DNA from: Triticum aestivum | Taxonomy: Eukaryota; Streptophyta; Magnoliopsida; Poales; Poaceae | Assembly: GCF_018294505.1 (NCBI RefSeq) | Contig: NC_057800.1 | Span: forward strand, 476,842,530-476,906,529 | Direction of reading: 5' to 3' | Length of the DNA: 64,000 nucleotides | Shown here: piece after piece, positions 44,597 to 53,641 of the stretch | Numbering within the stretch: position 1 is the first letter of the stretch | How the letters are laid out: the number at the start of each line of letters is the position of its first letter | Translations under genes and position numbers: made by a program | Notes under the pieces: generated by a model | Database searches by the model: none | Told to the model about the DNA's origin: nothing | What the model saw: the letters and a program-made list of their open reading frames with translations, nothing else

Positions 44597-45374
44597 ATGG
44601 CACCGTCGAAGAGGTTCTCCGCTGTGGAGAAGGGGAAGGCCCCTCGCGAGCTGCCCGGCTCTCTGGTGCCCAAGCGTGGACACGACCATCCCCGCAAGCA
44701 CACTGCGACCCTCGCTGCGGCCCCCCGTAGCTGCGGCGGTGCCGCTTCGTGTGGCAGGGGTCGCTCCGGTCGTGGCAGTCCTGTTGATAAAGGGAGACGT
44801 GCCATGGTCGCGTGGCCTCCCCGGACACGCCTCCACTCGACAGAGGTGCTGCCGGAGTTCGTCGTCTGGTCAAAGAACCCTACTGGCAATTGGCTTCAGC
44901 TCCCGCGGTTCTTCGCCGACGAGCTGGCGGGCTCTGGCTACAGGCGGACGGCTGCTGCAGCAGGGCTTCCTGGGTCGCGGTTGAGGTCTCCGTCGCGGGC
45001 AACATAGCCCTAGCCTGCGGGCTGGCCGACGTTTGCCCACGCGCGCGGCCTGGGAAGGCGGTGCACCCTCCATTTCAAGTATGATGGTGACGCGACCCTC
45101 TATGTGAGGGTGTTTGGGGAAGATGGTCGTCGCGCCGGGTGCTGCCCCGAGGTCAACGACGGCGAGGAGGTGCTCGGCCTTAGCGATGGTCGTGATGAGG
45201 ATGAGGGCGAACCCGCCCTTGGTGCCGACCACGTCTCGTCCAGCTATGACGACTCTTCCTCCAGTGATAGCTCCAACAGCGGTGGTTACGACCAGCCGTC
45301 ACGCCTGCTTCGAAGGCGGCAGTGGGTCGTCTTGTCGTCGTGCCTCCGTGAAGAGCGAGGAGGGGTCTGGCTGA
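44597..45374 (+). pseudogene. Antisense B3-like DNA-binding protein gene of Tat-A
   Basis: ATG 44597 follows a CT-rich leader and opens a frame on the strand opposite to Tat-A pol. The N-terminus is basic. A B3-like domain follows, spread over three frames by single-base shifts near 44940, 45020 and 45310. Its parts are 'LPEFVVWSKNPTGNWLQLP' (frame 1), 'LWLQADGCCSRASWVAVEVS' (frame 2), and 'GRRCTLHFKYDGDATLYVRV' with 'FGEDGRRAGCC' (frame 3). The order of 'LP..F', 'W.V.V', 'F......G..C.L.F.YDGDA.L.V.VF' is that of plant B3 transcription-factor domains. An acidic Ser/Asp-rich tail follows. Its TATA box is at 20874, now separated by Tat-B. It is not a host gene, because it lies inside Tat-A between integrase and the 3' LTR. 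Confidence 0.65.
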
Positions 45375-46236
45375 GCTCGGGACGACGCCAAGAGCCCGCC
45401 CTCGTGGAGCGCTGTAGGGGCACACGCCGCTTTTATTTCGTTCTTCCTTTCCTTCCTGTATTAAGAAAAAAGCCAGTATGGGCCTCCGAGGGGCGTGCAA
45501 CAAACTATGATTTCTCAAGTATTATGCTATGTTTATCGTTCCTATGCTATGTCGCAACATCGTCGTTTTATGTAGAGATAACTTAGCTTGACTTGCTCGG
45601 AGTAGTCTCCTACTCACGAGGCGCTTGCTTCCTGGTGCCTGTCGAGGCCTCCTTGGCCTCGTAGGCGTTTAGGAACTGCAGAAAATTCGTTAAGTGGCTT
45701 ATCGTTCACCCTAGCCTTGGTCATAGGCACTGCTGGCTTTGACCCAACGCTTCGTATTGCGGTACCCGAGGGGCACAGATTAGGAGAGGTGCGCCAGCTT
45801 GTGGGCTCGAATGAGGGTGCCTCGCGAAAAGCAGACGAAAGGCAGAAAAGGAAAAATGCTCACGAGGGCACCTGTCCAGCCCCCTCGCGAGGAATGCGAG
45901 AGAGAGCACAGGCTAAACTGAAGACGAAAACAGAGGCAAAAGGCGATGGAACTAAATCAGCAAAGAACACCAGAAGCAAACTTCAATTAAAAGAGGGCGA
46001 GCCAACTACGGAAAGCAAATGAAAAGCCGCGTCCGGCACCTAGTCTAGTCTTCATGTCTTCTCACTAGCGTGGAGCTAAGTGCTGCCACTAGGACATGGG
46101 ACGGAGCCCCCGAGGCCCGAGGGCGGCACTCCTGAGACTCCGGGGCGCGTACTGCCCCACTCATTATTACGTGAGAGTATCACGAGCGGAGACCTTCACA
46201 GGCACTGGGCCTTCTTCACAGGCGCTGGGCCTTTCT
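45375..46236 (-). other. Noncoding region between the B3 gene and Tat-A integrase
   Basis: No conserved coding motif is seen on either strand. The two convergent units (minus-strand pol, plus-strand B3 gene) end towards each other here. CCTCGCGAGG-type palindromes recur (for example near 45890). Confidence 0.6.
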
Positions 46237-49200
46237 TCATGGGTAGAACTTCTGGAGGTGCTGGATGTTCCAGGCGTTCTGGATGGGTACCCCGTCCTAT
46301 GTCTCCAGGAACGCGGTGCTAGGCCTGGAGACATGGACGACCTTGAACGGGCCCTCCCACATGGGTGAGAGCTTATGCAGCCCTTGCCTAGAGAGCACCC
46401 GCCTCAGGACGAGGTCACCCACCTCGAGCGTCCTGGAGCGGACGCTGCGACAGTGGTATCACCACAGCGCCTGTTGCTATCTTGCCGCTCGTAGTGCAGC
46501 TTTGCGGCGGTGTTCCTCCCCCAGCATGATGTCCATCCCTCGTGTGGCGTCCTACTGCGTCTCATCAAACGCCAGGACCCGTGCGGAGTGATGTTTGACC
46601 TCGTGAGGGAGGACCGCTTATGCTCCGTAGACGAGGAAGAACGGGGTCTCGCCCGTGGGCTTGGTGGAGGTGGTGCGTATGGACCATAGCATAGACTGCA
46701 GCTCGTCGTGCCAGCCCCTGCCGTAGGCTTCGAGCTTCTTCTTGAAGCTCCTGGTCTTGAGGCCTCTCAGGACCTCCGCGTTGGCGCATTCAGCTTGGCC
46801 ATTGCTCTGGGGGTGCGCCACTGAAGTGTAGCAAATCTACGTTCCAAGGTTAGTGCAGTACGTTTTGAAGAGATTACTGGTGAACTGTGAGCCATTATCG
46901 TTGATGATGTGGTTGGGGACCCCAAAACGGCTCATGAGGCCCTTGATGAACTTTACCGCAGAGCCAGCGGGATGGTGCGGACGGCTTCCACCTCCGCCCA
47001 CTTGGTGAACTTGTCGATGGCAACGTAGAGGTATCGGTAGCCCCCAGGCGCCCGAGAGAACAGGCCTAGGATGTCCAGTCCCCAGACTGCCAACGGCCAC
47101 GAGAGTGGAATGGTCTGGAGGCCCTGAGCTGGCTGATGGATTTGCTTGGCGTGGAATTGGCAGGCCTCGCAGGATCTCACCAGCTCAGCCACGTCGTTGA
47201 GCGCCGTAGGCCAGTAGAATCTGATGCGTAATGCCTTGCCAATGAGGGTTCGTGATGACGAGTGGTGCCCGCAGTCGCCGCCGTGTATGTCGGCTAGGAG
47301 CTCTTTCCCCAGTTCCCTGGAGATGCAACATAGTGAAACGTCATTTGGTCGCTTCCTGTATAACTCACCGTCCTGGATGCAGTATGTCGTGGCTTACTGG
47401 GCCACACGCTCCGTGTTCTCCTCCTTCTCCAGTAGCGTCCCTTGCATCAGGTATTCCTTGAATTCCTTGGTCCAGCATCCCTCCTAGGGCTCGAGTGTCA
47501 AGAGTAGACGCGCTCCCAAAGTCGGGCCACAGGCTGGGGCTCCCATGGCAGGTGGCTGCGGGAGCTCCTCCCGAGGCTGCACTGTCCTTGAAAGCGGTGG
47601 TGCCGCTGATGGCTTGAAGAGCCGCTCCTCGAAGACGCCGGTCTGTTTGGGCTGTCGCTTGGATGCCCTTCTGGTGATGTCGTCGGCTTCCTTGTTGGTT
47701 CCCTGGGGCACGTGCTGCAACTCCAAGCCCAGGAACTGCTTCTCCACCTTGCGCACTCCCGCGAGGTATGCCTCCATATGTTCGTCCTTCGGCTCGTATA
47801 CCTTGTTGGAGAAGTTGACGAGGAGCTGCGAGTCGCCCCTGATGGTGAGACGTTTCACCCCCAGTGCCGCCGCAGCCTTCGAGCCGTCTATGAGGCCTTC
47901 ATACTCTGCAATGTTGTTGGAGACCTTCTCGCCCTGCTGGAAGCAGAGGTACATGGCGTAGTAGAGCTTGTCCTGAGTGGGTGAGATGAGCATTGCTCCA
48001 GCCCCCGCGCCTTGGCGCGCGAAGGCACCATCGAAATACATGACCCAGCCGTTGGGCGCCACACTTCCCAGCGAGAGGGACCGATCCTCGCCTATTCCAA
48101 GCGCCGGGCGTCCGTCCATTCTGCCATGAAATCGGCGAGCGCGACTCCCTTGACAACCCTGGTGGTGCTGAACTCCAACTGGAATGCCTGCAGCTTGATG
48201 TTCCACTCGGCGACCCTCCCGGCGGAGTTGGGGCTCCTGAACACCCTCTCTAGTGGGTAGGCCGAGACGACCTTGATGAAGTGGCCTTGAAAGTAGTGTC
48301 GCAGCTTACGTGAGGCCACCGGGAGCACGAGTAGGAGCTTCTGAGGCATGGGGTACCGTGCTCTTGCATCCCGCAACACTGTGCTGACAAAGTATACCTG
48401 GTGCTCGATGAGGGTAGGTGCGCTGATGAGGCTTGCGCCTTCCGGGAGTTGGGGTGCCTCCTGAGGTGGTGGAGCCCCCAACGCTTGATCGCTTGTCGGG
48501 GACTTTGTGGGTTCAGGGGCATCGTCCTGCTGAGCTTGATCCTCTGTTGTCACTGCTGCGACCCTTGCGGCGCCCTCCTGGTCTTATGTCGTCTTTGCTG
48601 GGGGCGTAGCTCGGCGCAATGCGCCCTTGGCTTGGTGTTCTTCCCGGACCGCCACTAGAGCCGCGCTGGTGGAGTGAGGAGTGGCGGCAAGATAAATCAC
48701 TAGGGGCTCGAGAGGTCGCGGCACCACCATCACTGGAGGGCTGGGCAGGTATCTCTTGACGTCTTGAAATGCTCGGTCGGCCTCCGGGGTTCGCTCGAAT
48801 GGGCCCTTCTTCATCATCAGCTTGAAGAAGGGTAGGGCGCGCTCTCCCAGCTTGGAAATGAAGCGTCCCAACGCAGTCACCCATCCAGCAAGGTTTTGCA
48901 TTTCCTTGAGGGTCTGCGGTGGACTCATGTCTTCAATGGCCTTGACCTTATCTGGGTTGGCCTCGATCCCCCTGTGGGACACAAGGAAGCCCAGCAGCTT
49001 ACCGGAAGGGACGCCAAACACGCACTTCTTCAGGTTGAGTCACAAGTCCACCTGGCGGAGGATTTCAAAGGTCTCCTCCAGGTCTTGGATCAAGGTCCTC
49101 GCCTCCCGAGACTTCACCACGATGTCGTCGATGTAGGCTTCAACATTTCTCCCGAGCTGCCGACCCAAGGTGATGTGCATGAGCCGCTGGAAGGTTGCGC

Positions 49201-49786
49201 CTGTGTTGCGCAGCCCGAAAGGCCTGCAAGTGTAGCAGTACACCCCACACGGGGTTAGGAAGGATGTCTTCTCCACATCTTCTACCACCATCTTGATCTC
49301 GTGATATCCTGAGAACGCATCCAGGAAGCACAGCAAGTCGCACTCAGCAGTGGAATCGACGATCTGGTCGATGCGTGGAAGAGGGAACGGATCTTGAGGG
49401 CAGGCCTTGTTGAGGTTGGTGAAGTCGACGCACATTCGCTCCTTCCTGCCTTTCTTAGACATGATGACGGGGTTTGCTAGCCACTCGGGGTACCGAACCT
49501 CACGAATGACACCCGCAGCCTCCAACTTGCGGGTCTCTTGGACGATGAAAGCTTGTTTCTCCGTGGACTGCCGCCTCGCCCTCTGCTTTACGGGGAGTAT
49601 GTTGGTGCACACCTTCGGGTGGTGCTCTATCACCCCTCTTGGGACCCCTACCAGCTGATCAGGCTCCCAAGCGAACACTTCCTTGTTTGCACGCAAGAAC
49701 TTCACCAGCGCCTCCTCCTGATCAGGCTCGAGGTTGGCGCCTATGGTAAAGGTTTCCCCCGAGGACTCGTCCTCCTCGACTGGCAC
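46237..49786 (-). pseudogene. Tat-A pol (RT, RNase H, second RNase H, integrase), degenerate
   Basis: It is read on the minus strand, in frame with gag-protease across a TAG at 49820-49822. Reverse transcriptase has 'RMCVDFTNLNKACPQDPFPL' and 'YIDDIVVKS' (49040-49786), with 'GVPSGKLLGFLVS' beyond a TGA. A worn RNase H follows (48092-48553). A second, archaeal-type RNase H has 'WVMYFDGAFA', 'NIAEYEGLI', 'RGDSQLLV' and 'NKEADDI' (47484-48080). Integrase has 'CEACQFH', 'GLDILGLF', 'INDNGSQFTS' and 'NGQAECANAEV' (46600-47190), giving D, D, E, and ends with 'NIQHLQKFYP' at stop 46237-46239. Nonsense codons (TGA 49040, TAA near 48584) and several frameshifts are present. The paired RNase H domains identify the Tat lineage. 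Confidence 0.87.
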
Positions 49787-49819
49787 TTGCTTGGTTTCTG
49801 CCTTGTCTTGAGTGAAAAA

Positions 49820-50844
49820 CTACTTCTTCTTGGTTGGTGCGGCTCCCTTGGCCTTGGAGGTATCCGCGTCGGCAGGCTGAGCTGTCGCCGCGGTCTTGAG
49901 GGCGAGCTTGAGCGTCATGAAGGCTTCCTTGGTGTCCCCAACTACTGTGAGGACACCCTTGCTCCCGGGCATCTTCATGAGGTTGTAGGCCGGATGGGTC
50001 GCCGCCATGAACTGAGCTAGGGCCGGGTACCCGAGGATGGCATTGTACGGGAGGCCAATGTGGGCGATGTTGAAGTCGACCAGCTCAGAGCGGTAGTTGT
50101 CGCGCGTGCCGAAGGTCACAGGGAGGCGGATCCGCCCCAGGGAGTGGGCGGAGCCTCCACCAACCCCTGAGAAGGGATTGCTAGGGCGGAGCCGCTCGAG
50201 CGGTACATGAAGAAGGCTGAAGGCCTCGACGGAGAGCATGTTGAGGCCGGCACCGCCATCGATGAGTGTCTTGGTGACAGACACGTTGTAGATGGTGGGC
50301 GTGCAAAGCATTGGGAGCACACCTGAGCCGACGGTGGAGACGGGATGATCCTCTGAGTCGAAGGTGAGGTCGGCCTCGGGCGTGGCCCAGCCCAGCGGAG
50401 CCCCCGGGCGCTTGGAAGTGGTGTCGATCTGGCGAAAGAACGGCTTGACGTGATGATCCAAGGGTGGCGCTTGTGAGCCGCTGAGGAGGGCTGCAACCGC
50501 ATGGTGCGCCGGCGCCGTGTAGCGCGCAGCGAAGAGGCCGCGCAACTCCTCCCAAGATGCCACCGTGGATCCGGGGAGTTTGAGCAGCCAGGCGTGTGGT
50601 GCGCCAGTGAGGGCCATGGGAAGCCAGTTGGCCATGACCTTGTCATCGCCCCGGCCTTAAGGACGGCCTCCTCATATGCCAGCAGGAAAGCCAACGGGTC
50701 CGCCGCGTCGTCGTAGCGCGGCGGCATCTCTAGCTTGAACTTGGGTGGCCACTGCACCTGCCGCAAGGCAGGAGCAAGGGCTCGGAGCTGCCAAGCGTCA
50801 CTATGGGCACCCGTAGATCCAGCCGGAAGGGCGGCGCCAGCCAT
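49820..50844 (-). pseudogene. Tat-A gag-protease, shortened
   Basis: Minus-strand ATG 50844 opens the gag N-terminus ('WPPKFKLEMPPRYDDAADPL'). A shift near 50650 leads to 'WLPMALTGAPHAWLLKLP' and 'SWEELRGLFAARYTAPAHH', the usual gag core. The frame then passes directly into 'FDSEDHP' and the protease motif 'LIDGGAGLNML' (about 50250) with 'NAILGYPALAQFM' downstream. The zinc-knuckle section that should lie between core and protease is absent, so gag is internally deleted. It ends at TAG 49820-49822, beyond which the same frame continues into pol. Confidence 0.82.
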
Positions 50845-50902
50845 GGAGAATGGGCGTGAAGATGGTGGAGCGCGAATCGACGGAAGGAAAACTCCGGCGC
50901 AC

Positions 50903-50920
50903 CCCTACCTGCGCGCCAAA
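50903..50920 (-). promoter_or_regulatory. Primer-binding site of Tat-A
   Basis: The minus-strand sequence directly after the 5' LTR is 'tttggcgcgcaggtaggg'. It has the same form as the site in the fragment at 5427-5446. Confidence 0.75.
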
Positions 50921-51828
50921 TGTCGGATCTCGGGTTTCGGCAAAACCCTCAAGGCTCGAACACTGGGGTGCGCACGAAGATCTCCCCCTACCAACTCACG
51001 CCCTCAACCTCGCCACGATCTCAAAGGCAAGCTTGATAAACTCGCAACATAAGAGACACAAGATTTATACTGGTTCGGGCCACTGTTGTGGTGTAATACC
51101 CTACTCAAGTTTGGTGTGGTGGATTGCCTCTCGAGCTGAGGATGAACAGTACAAGGGGAAGAACAGCCTCCTCAGGTGAGGAGTTCTTGTCCTTGGTGGG
51201 TGTGAGGATGGGTTGGGTCTAGTCCAAGATAAGATGGCTGAAGCTCCGTTCCTCCCTACTGTGGTGGCTAATCCAATTTATAGAGGCCCTGGTCCTCTCC
51301 CCAAATATTGAGTGGGAAGGGAGCCAACAACGGTCAATTTGAAAGGGGACAACTAGTACAAGTTATCCTGACAAAAGCAGTCTTCGCCTGCCAAAGGCGC
51401 TGGTGGTGACGCCGCCTTGGGCTCCATGGTGACCTCTGTCTCGCCGTCCTGCAGGTCTTGGTCTCGTTGCACCGATATGGAAACCTTTGCTTGACGCCTC
51501 GGTAATCCTCGCCCGCGCTTGCCTCCTTAGAACCAAAGAGGAAACAAGGACACTATGCGTGCTGGCGCCCGCCTGGTCTCGATCGTCATGGCTCACGTCA
51601 TTGGAACCTCGCGAGGTTTGCCTTGCCTTGATCTCTCCGCCCCTCGCGAGCCAGCCTGGTGAGGCCACTCTCGAGGGGGTCTTGTGTCGTCCGCCTCGCG
51701 AGGCTTGGCCCCTCGCGAGGGTCTTGAATGCTTGTTGGTAAAGATGGGCCGTACAGGGCCGCTTGCAGAGCCACGCCGTGGGCCGCAGGCAGGCAAGTCT
51801 GGGGACCCCCGTTCCCAGAACGCCGATA
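50921..51828 (-). repeat. Tat-A 5' LTR (908 bp)
   Basis: It runs TGTCGGATCTCGGG...GAACGCCGATA on the plus strand and pairs with 19741-20631. The 17-bp length difference equals one extra CCTCGCGAGG-containing unit near 51700. The minus-sense TATA box is conserved (about 51276-51283). Confidence 0.92.
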
Positions 51829-52418
51829 GTTTCTTTTGTTGAGCTTTCCTACATTTATAGCTCTATTGCATCTGTTGCATGGCAATCCCTACTCCTTGCA
51901 TTGACATCAATTGATGGGCATCTCCCTAGCCCGTTGATTTGTCGCATCGATGTGAGACTTTCTCCTTTTTTGTCTTCTCCACATAACCCGCTATCATTAT
52001 TCTATTCCACCCATAGTGCTATATCCATGGGCCACGCTCATGTATTGCATGAAAGTTGAAAAAAGTTTGAGATTACTAAAGTATGAAACAATTGCTTGGC
52101 TTTTCATCGGGGTTGTGCATGATGAGAGCATTCTTGTGTGACGAAAATGGAGCAAGACCAAACCATATGATTTTGTAGGGATGAACTTTCTTTTGCCATG
52201 TTATTTTGAGAAGACACGATTGCTTAGTTAGTATGCTTGAAGTATTATTATTTTTATGTCAATATTAAACTTTTGTCTTGAATCTTTCGGATCTGAACAA
52301 TCATGTCACAATAAATAAAACTACATTGAGCATTATGCTAGGTGGCATTCCACATCAAAAATTCTATTTTTATCATTTACCTACTCGAGGACGAGAAGGA
52401 ATTAAGCTTGGGGATGCT
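51829..52418 (+). other. Right internal part of the Athila-type host, with polypurine tract
   Basis: It starts with the GTTTC duplication and continues the noncoding 3' region interrupted at 19740. It ends 'taagcttggggatgct' (52403-52418), the polypurine tract next to the 3' LTR. No gene is seen. Confidence 0.8.
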
Positions 52419-53641
52419 TGATACGTCTCCAACGTATCTATAATTTTTGATTGTTCCATGCTATTATATTATCTGTTTTGGATGTTAATGGGATTATTTA
52501 TACACTTTTTTGGGACTAACCTACTAACCCAAGGCCCAGTGCAAATTGTTGTTTTTTGCCTATTTCAGTGTTTCGCAGCAAAAAAAATAACAAACGGAAT
52601 CCAAATGGAATGAAACCTTCGGGAGAGTTATTTTTGGAACAAACATGCTCCAAGGGACTTGGAGTGAACGTCAAGAAATCAACGAGGAGGCCACGAGGCA
52701 AGGAGGCGCGCCTGCCCCTTGGGCGCGCCCCCCACCCTCGTGGGCCCCTCGTGACTCCACCGACCTACTTCTTCTTTCTATATATATCCATATACCCCGA
52801 AAACATCCAGCAGCACCACGAGACCCTATTTCCACCACCGCAACCTTCTGTACCTAAGAGATCCCATCTTTGGGCCTTTACCGGAGCTTCGTCGGAGGGG
52901 GAATCAATCACGGAGGGCTTCTACATCAACACCATAGCCTCTCCGATGATGTGTGAGTAGTTTACTTCAGACCTTCGGGTCCATAGTTATTAGCTAGATG
53001 GCTTCTTCTCTCTCTTTGGATCTCAATACAATGTTCTCCTCGATCTTCTTGCAGATCTATTTGATGTAACTCTTTTTGCGGTGTGTTTATGATGATCTGA
53101 TGAATTGTGGGTTTATGATCAAGTTTATCTATGAACAATATTTGATTCTTCTCTGAAATCTTTTATGTATGATTGGTTATCTTTGCAAGTCTCTTCGAAT
53201 TATCAATTTGGTTTGGCCTACTAGATTGATCTTTCTTGCAATGGGAGAAGTGCTTAGCTTTGGGTTCAATCTTGCGGTGTCCTTTCCTAGTGACAGTAGG
53301 GGCAGCAAGGCACATATTGTATTGTTGCCATCGAGGATAAAAAGATGGGGTTTATTCCATATTGCTTGAGTTTACCCCTCTACATCATGTCATCTTGCCT
53401 AATGCGTTACTCTATTCTTATGAACTTAATACTCTAGATGCATGCTGGATTGCGGTCGATGTGTGGAGTAATAGTAGTAGATGCAGAATTGTTTTGGTCT
53501 ACTTGTCGCGGACGTGATGCCTATATACATGATCATGCCTAGATATTCTCATAATTATGCACTTTTCTATCAATTGCTCGCCAGTAATTTGTTCACCCAC
53601 CGTAATACTTATGCTATCTTGAGAGAAGTTACTAGTGAAAC
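52419..53641 (+). repeat. 3' LTR of the Athila-type host, interrupted
   Basis: It is colinear with 14531-15755 and stops at 'ctagtgaaac', where the 5' LTR continues 'ctatggccccc'. The break is the insertion point of the long-LTR Gypsy element. The duplicated target is probably GAAAC (53637-53641), and its partner lies outside the window. The TATA box TATATATA is at about 52779. Confidence 0.9.

Larger units (their letters stand above)
19741..51828 (-). mobile_element. Tat-A: Tat-clade Gypsy element with antisense B3 gene
   Basis: This minus-strand element has a 5' LTR at 50921-51828, primer-binding site, gag-protease, reverse transcriptase, RNase H, a second RNase H, integrase, an antisense B3-like gene and a 3' LTR at 19741-20631. 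The dual RNase H, with an archaeal-type second domain (YFDGA...NIAEYE...GDSQLL), points to the Tat lineage. GTTTC duplications flank it. Tat-B is inserted at 20895-44518, so Tat-A's own length is about 8.5 kb. Confidence 0.92.
14531..53641 (+). mobile_element. Athila-type (WHAM/Sabrina-like) non-autonomous element, host of the nest
   Basis: The 5' LTR (14531-16069), primer-binding site, short gag-like frame and protease are followed by about 2.2 kb of noncoding sequence to 19740. The element resumes at 51829 after the nested insertion and reaches its polypurine tract and 3' LTR (52419-53641). The 3' LTR is itself interrupted by another element, and about 310 bp of it must lie beyond the window. 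No reverse transcriptase, RNase H or integrase is present in its own sequence, so it depended on other elements. The GTTTC repeat at 19736-19740 and 51829-51833 shows that its two internal parts were once contiguous. Confidence 0.88.

Noticed and set aside
44597..45586. B3-like gene as a host gene copy
   Set aside because: It lies inside Tat-A between integrase and the 3' LTR and its promoter lies on the other side of the nested Tat-B. It is therefore element cargo, not a locus captured by chance between elements.
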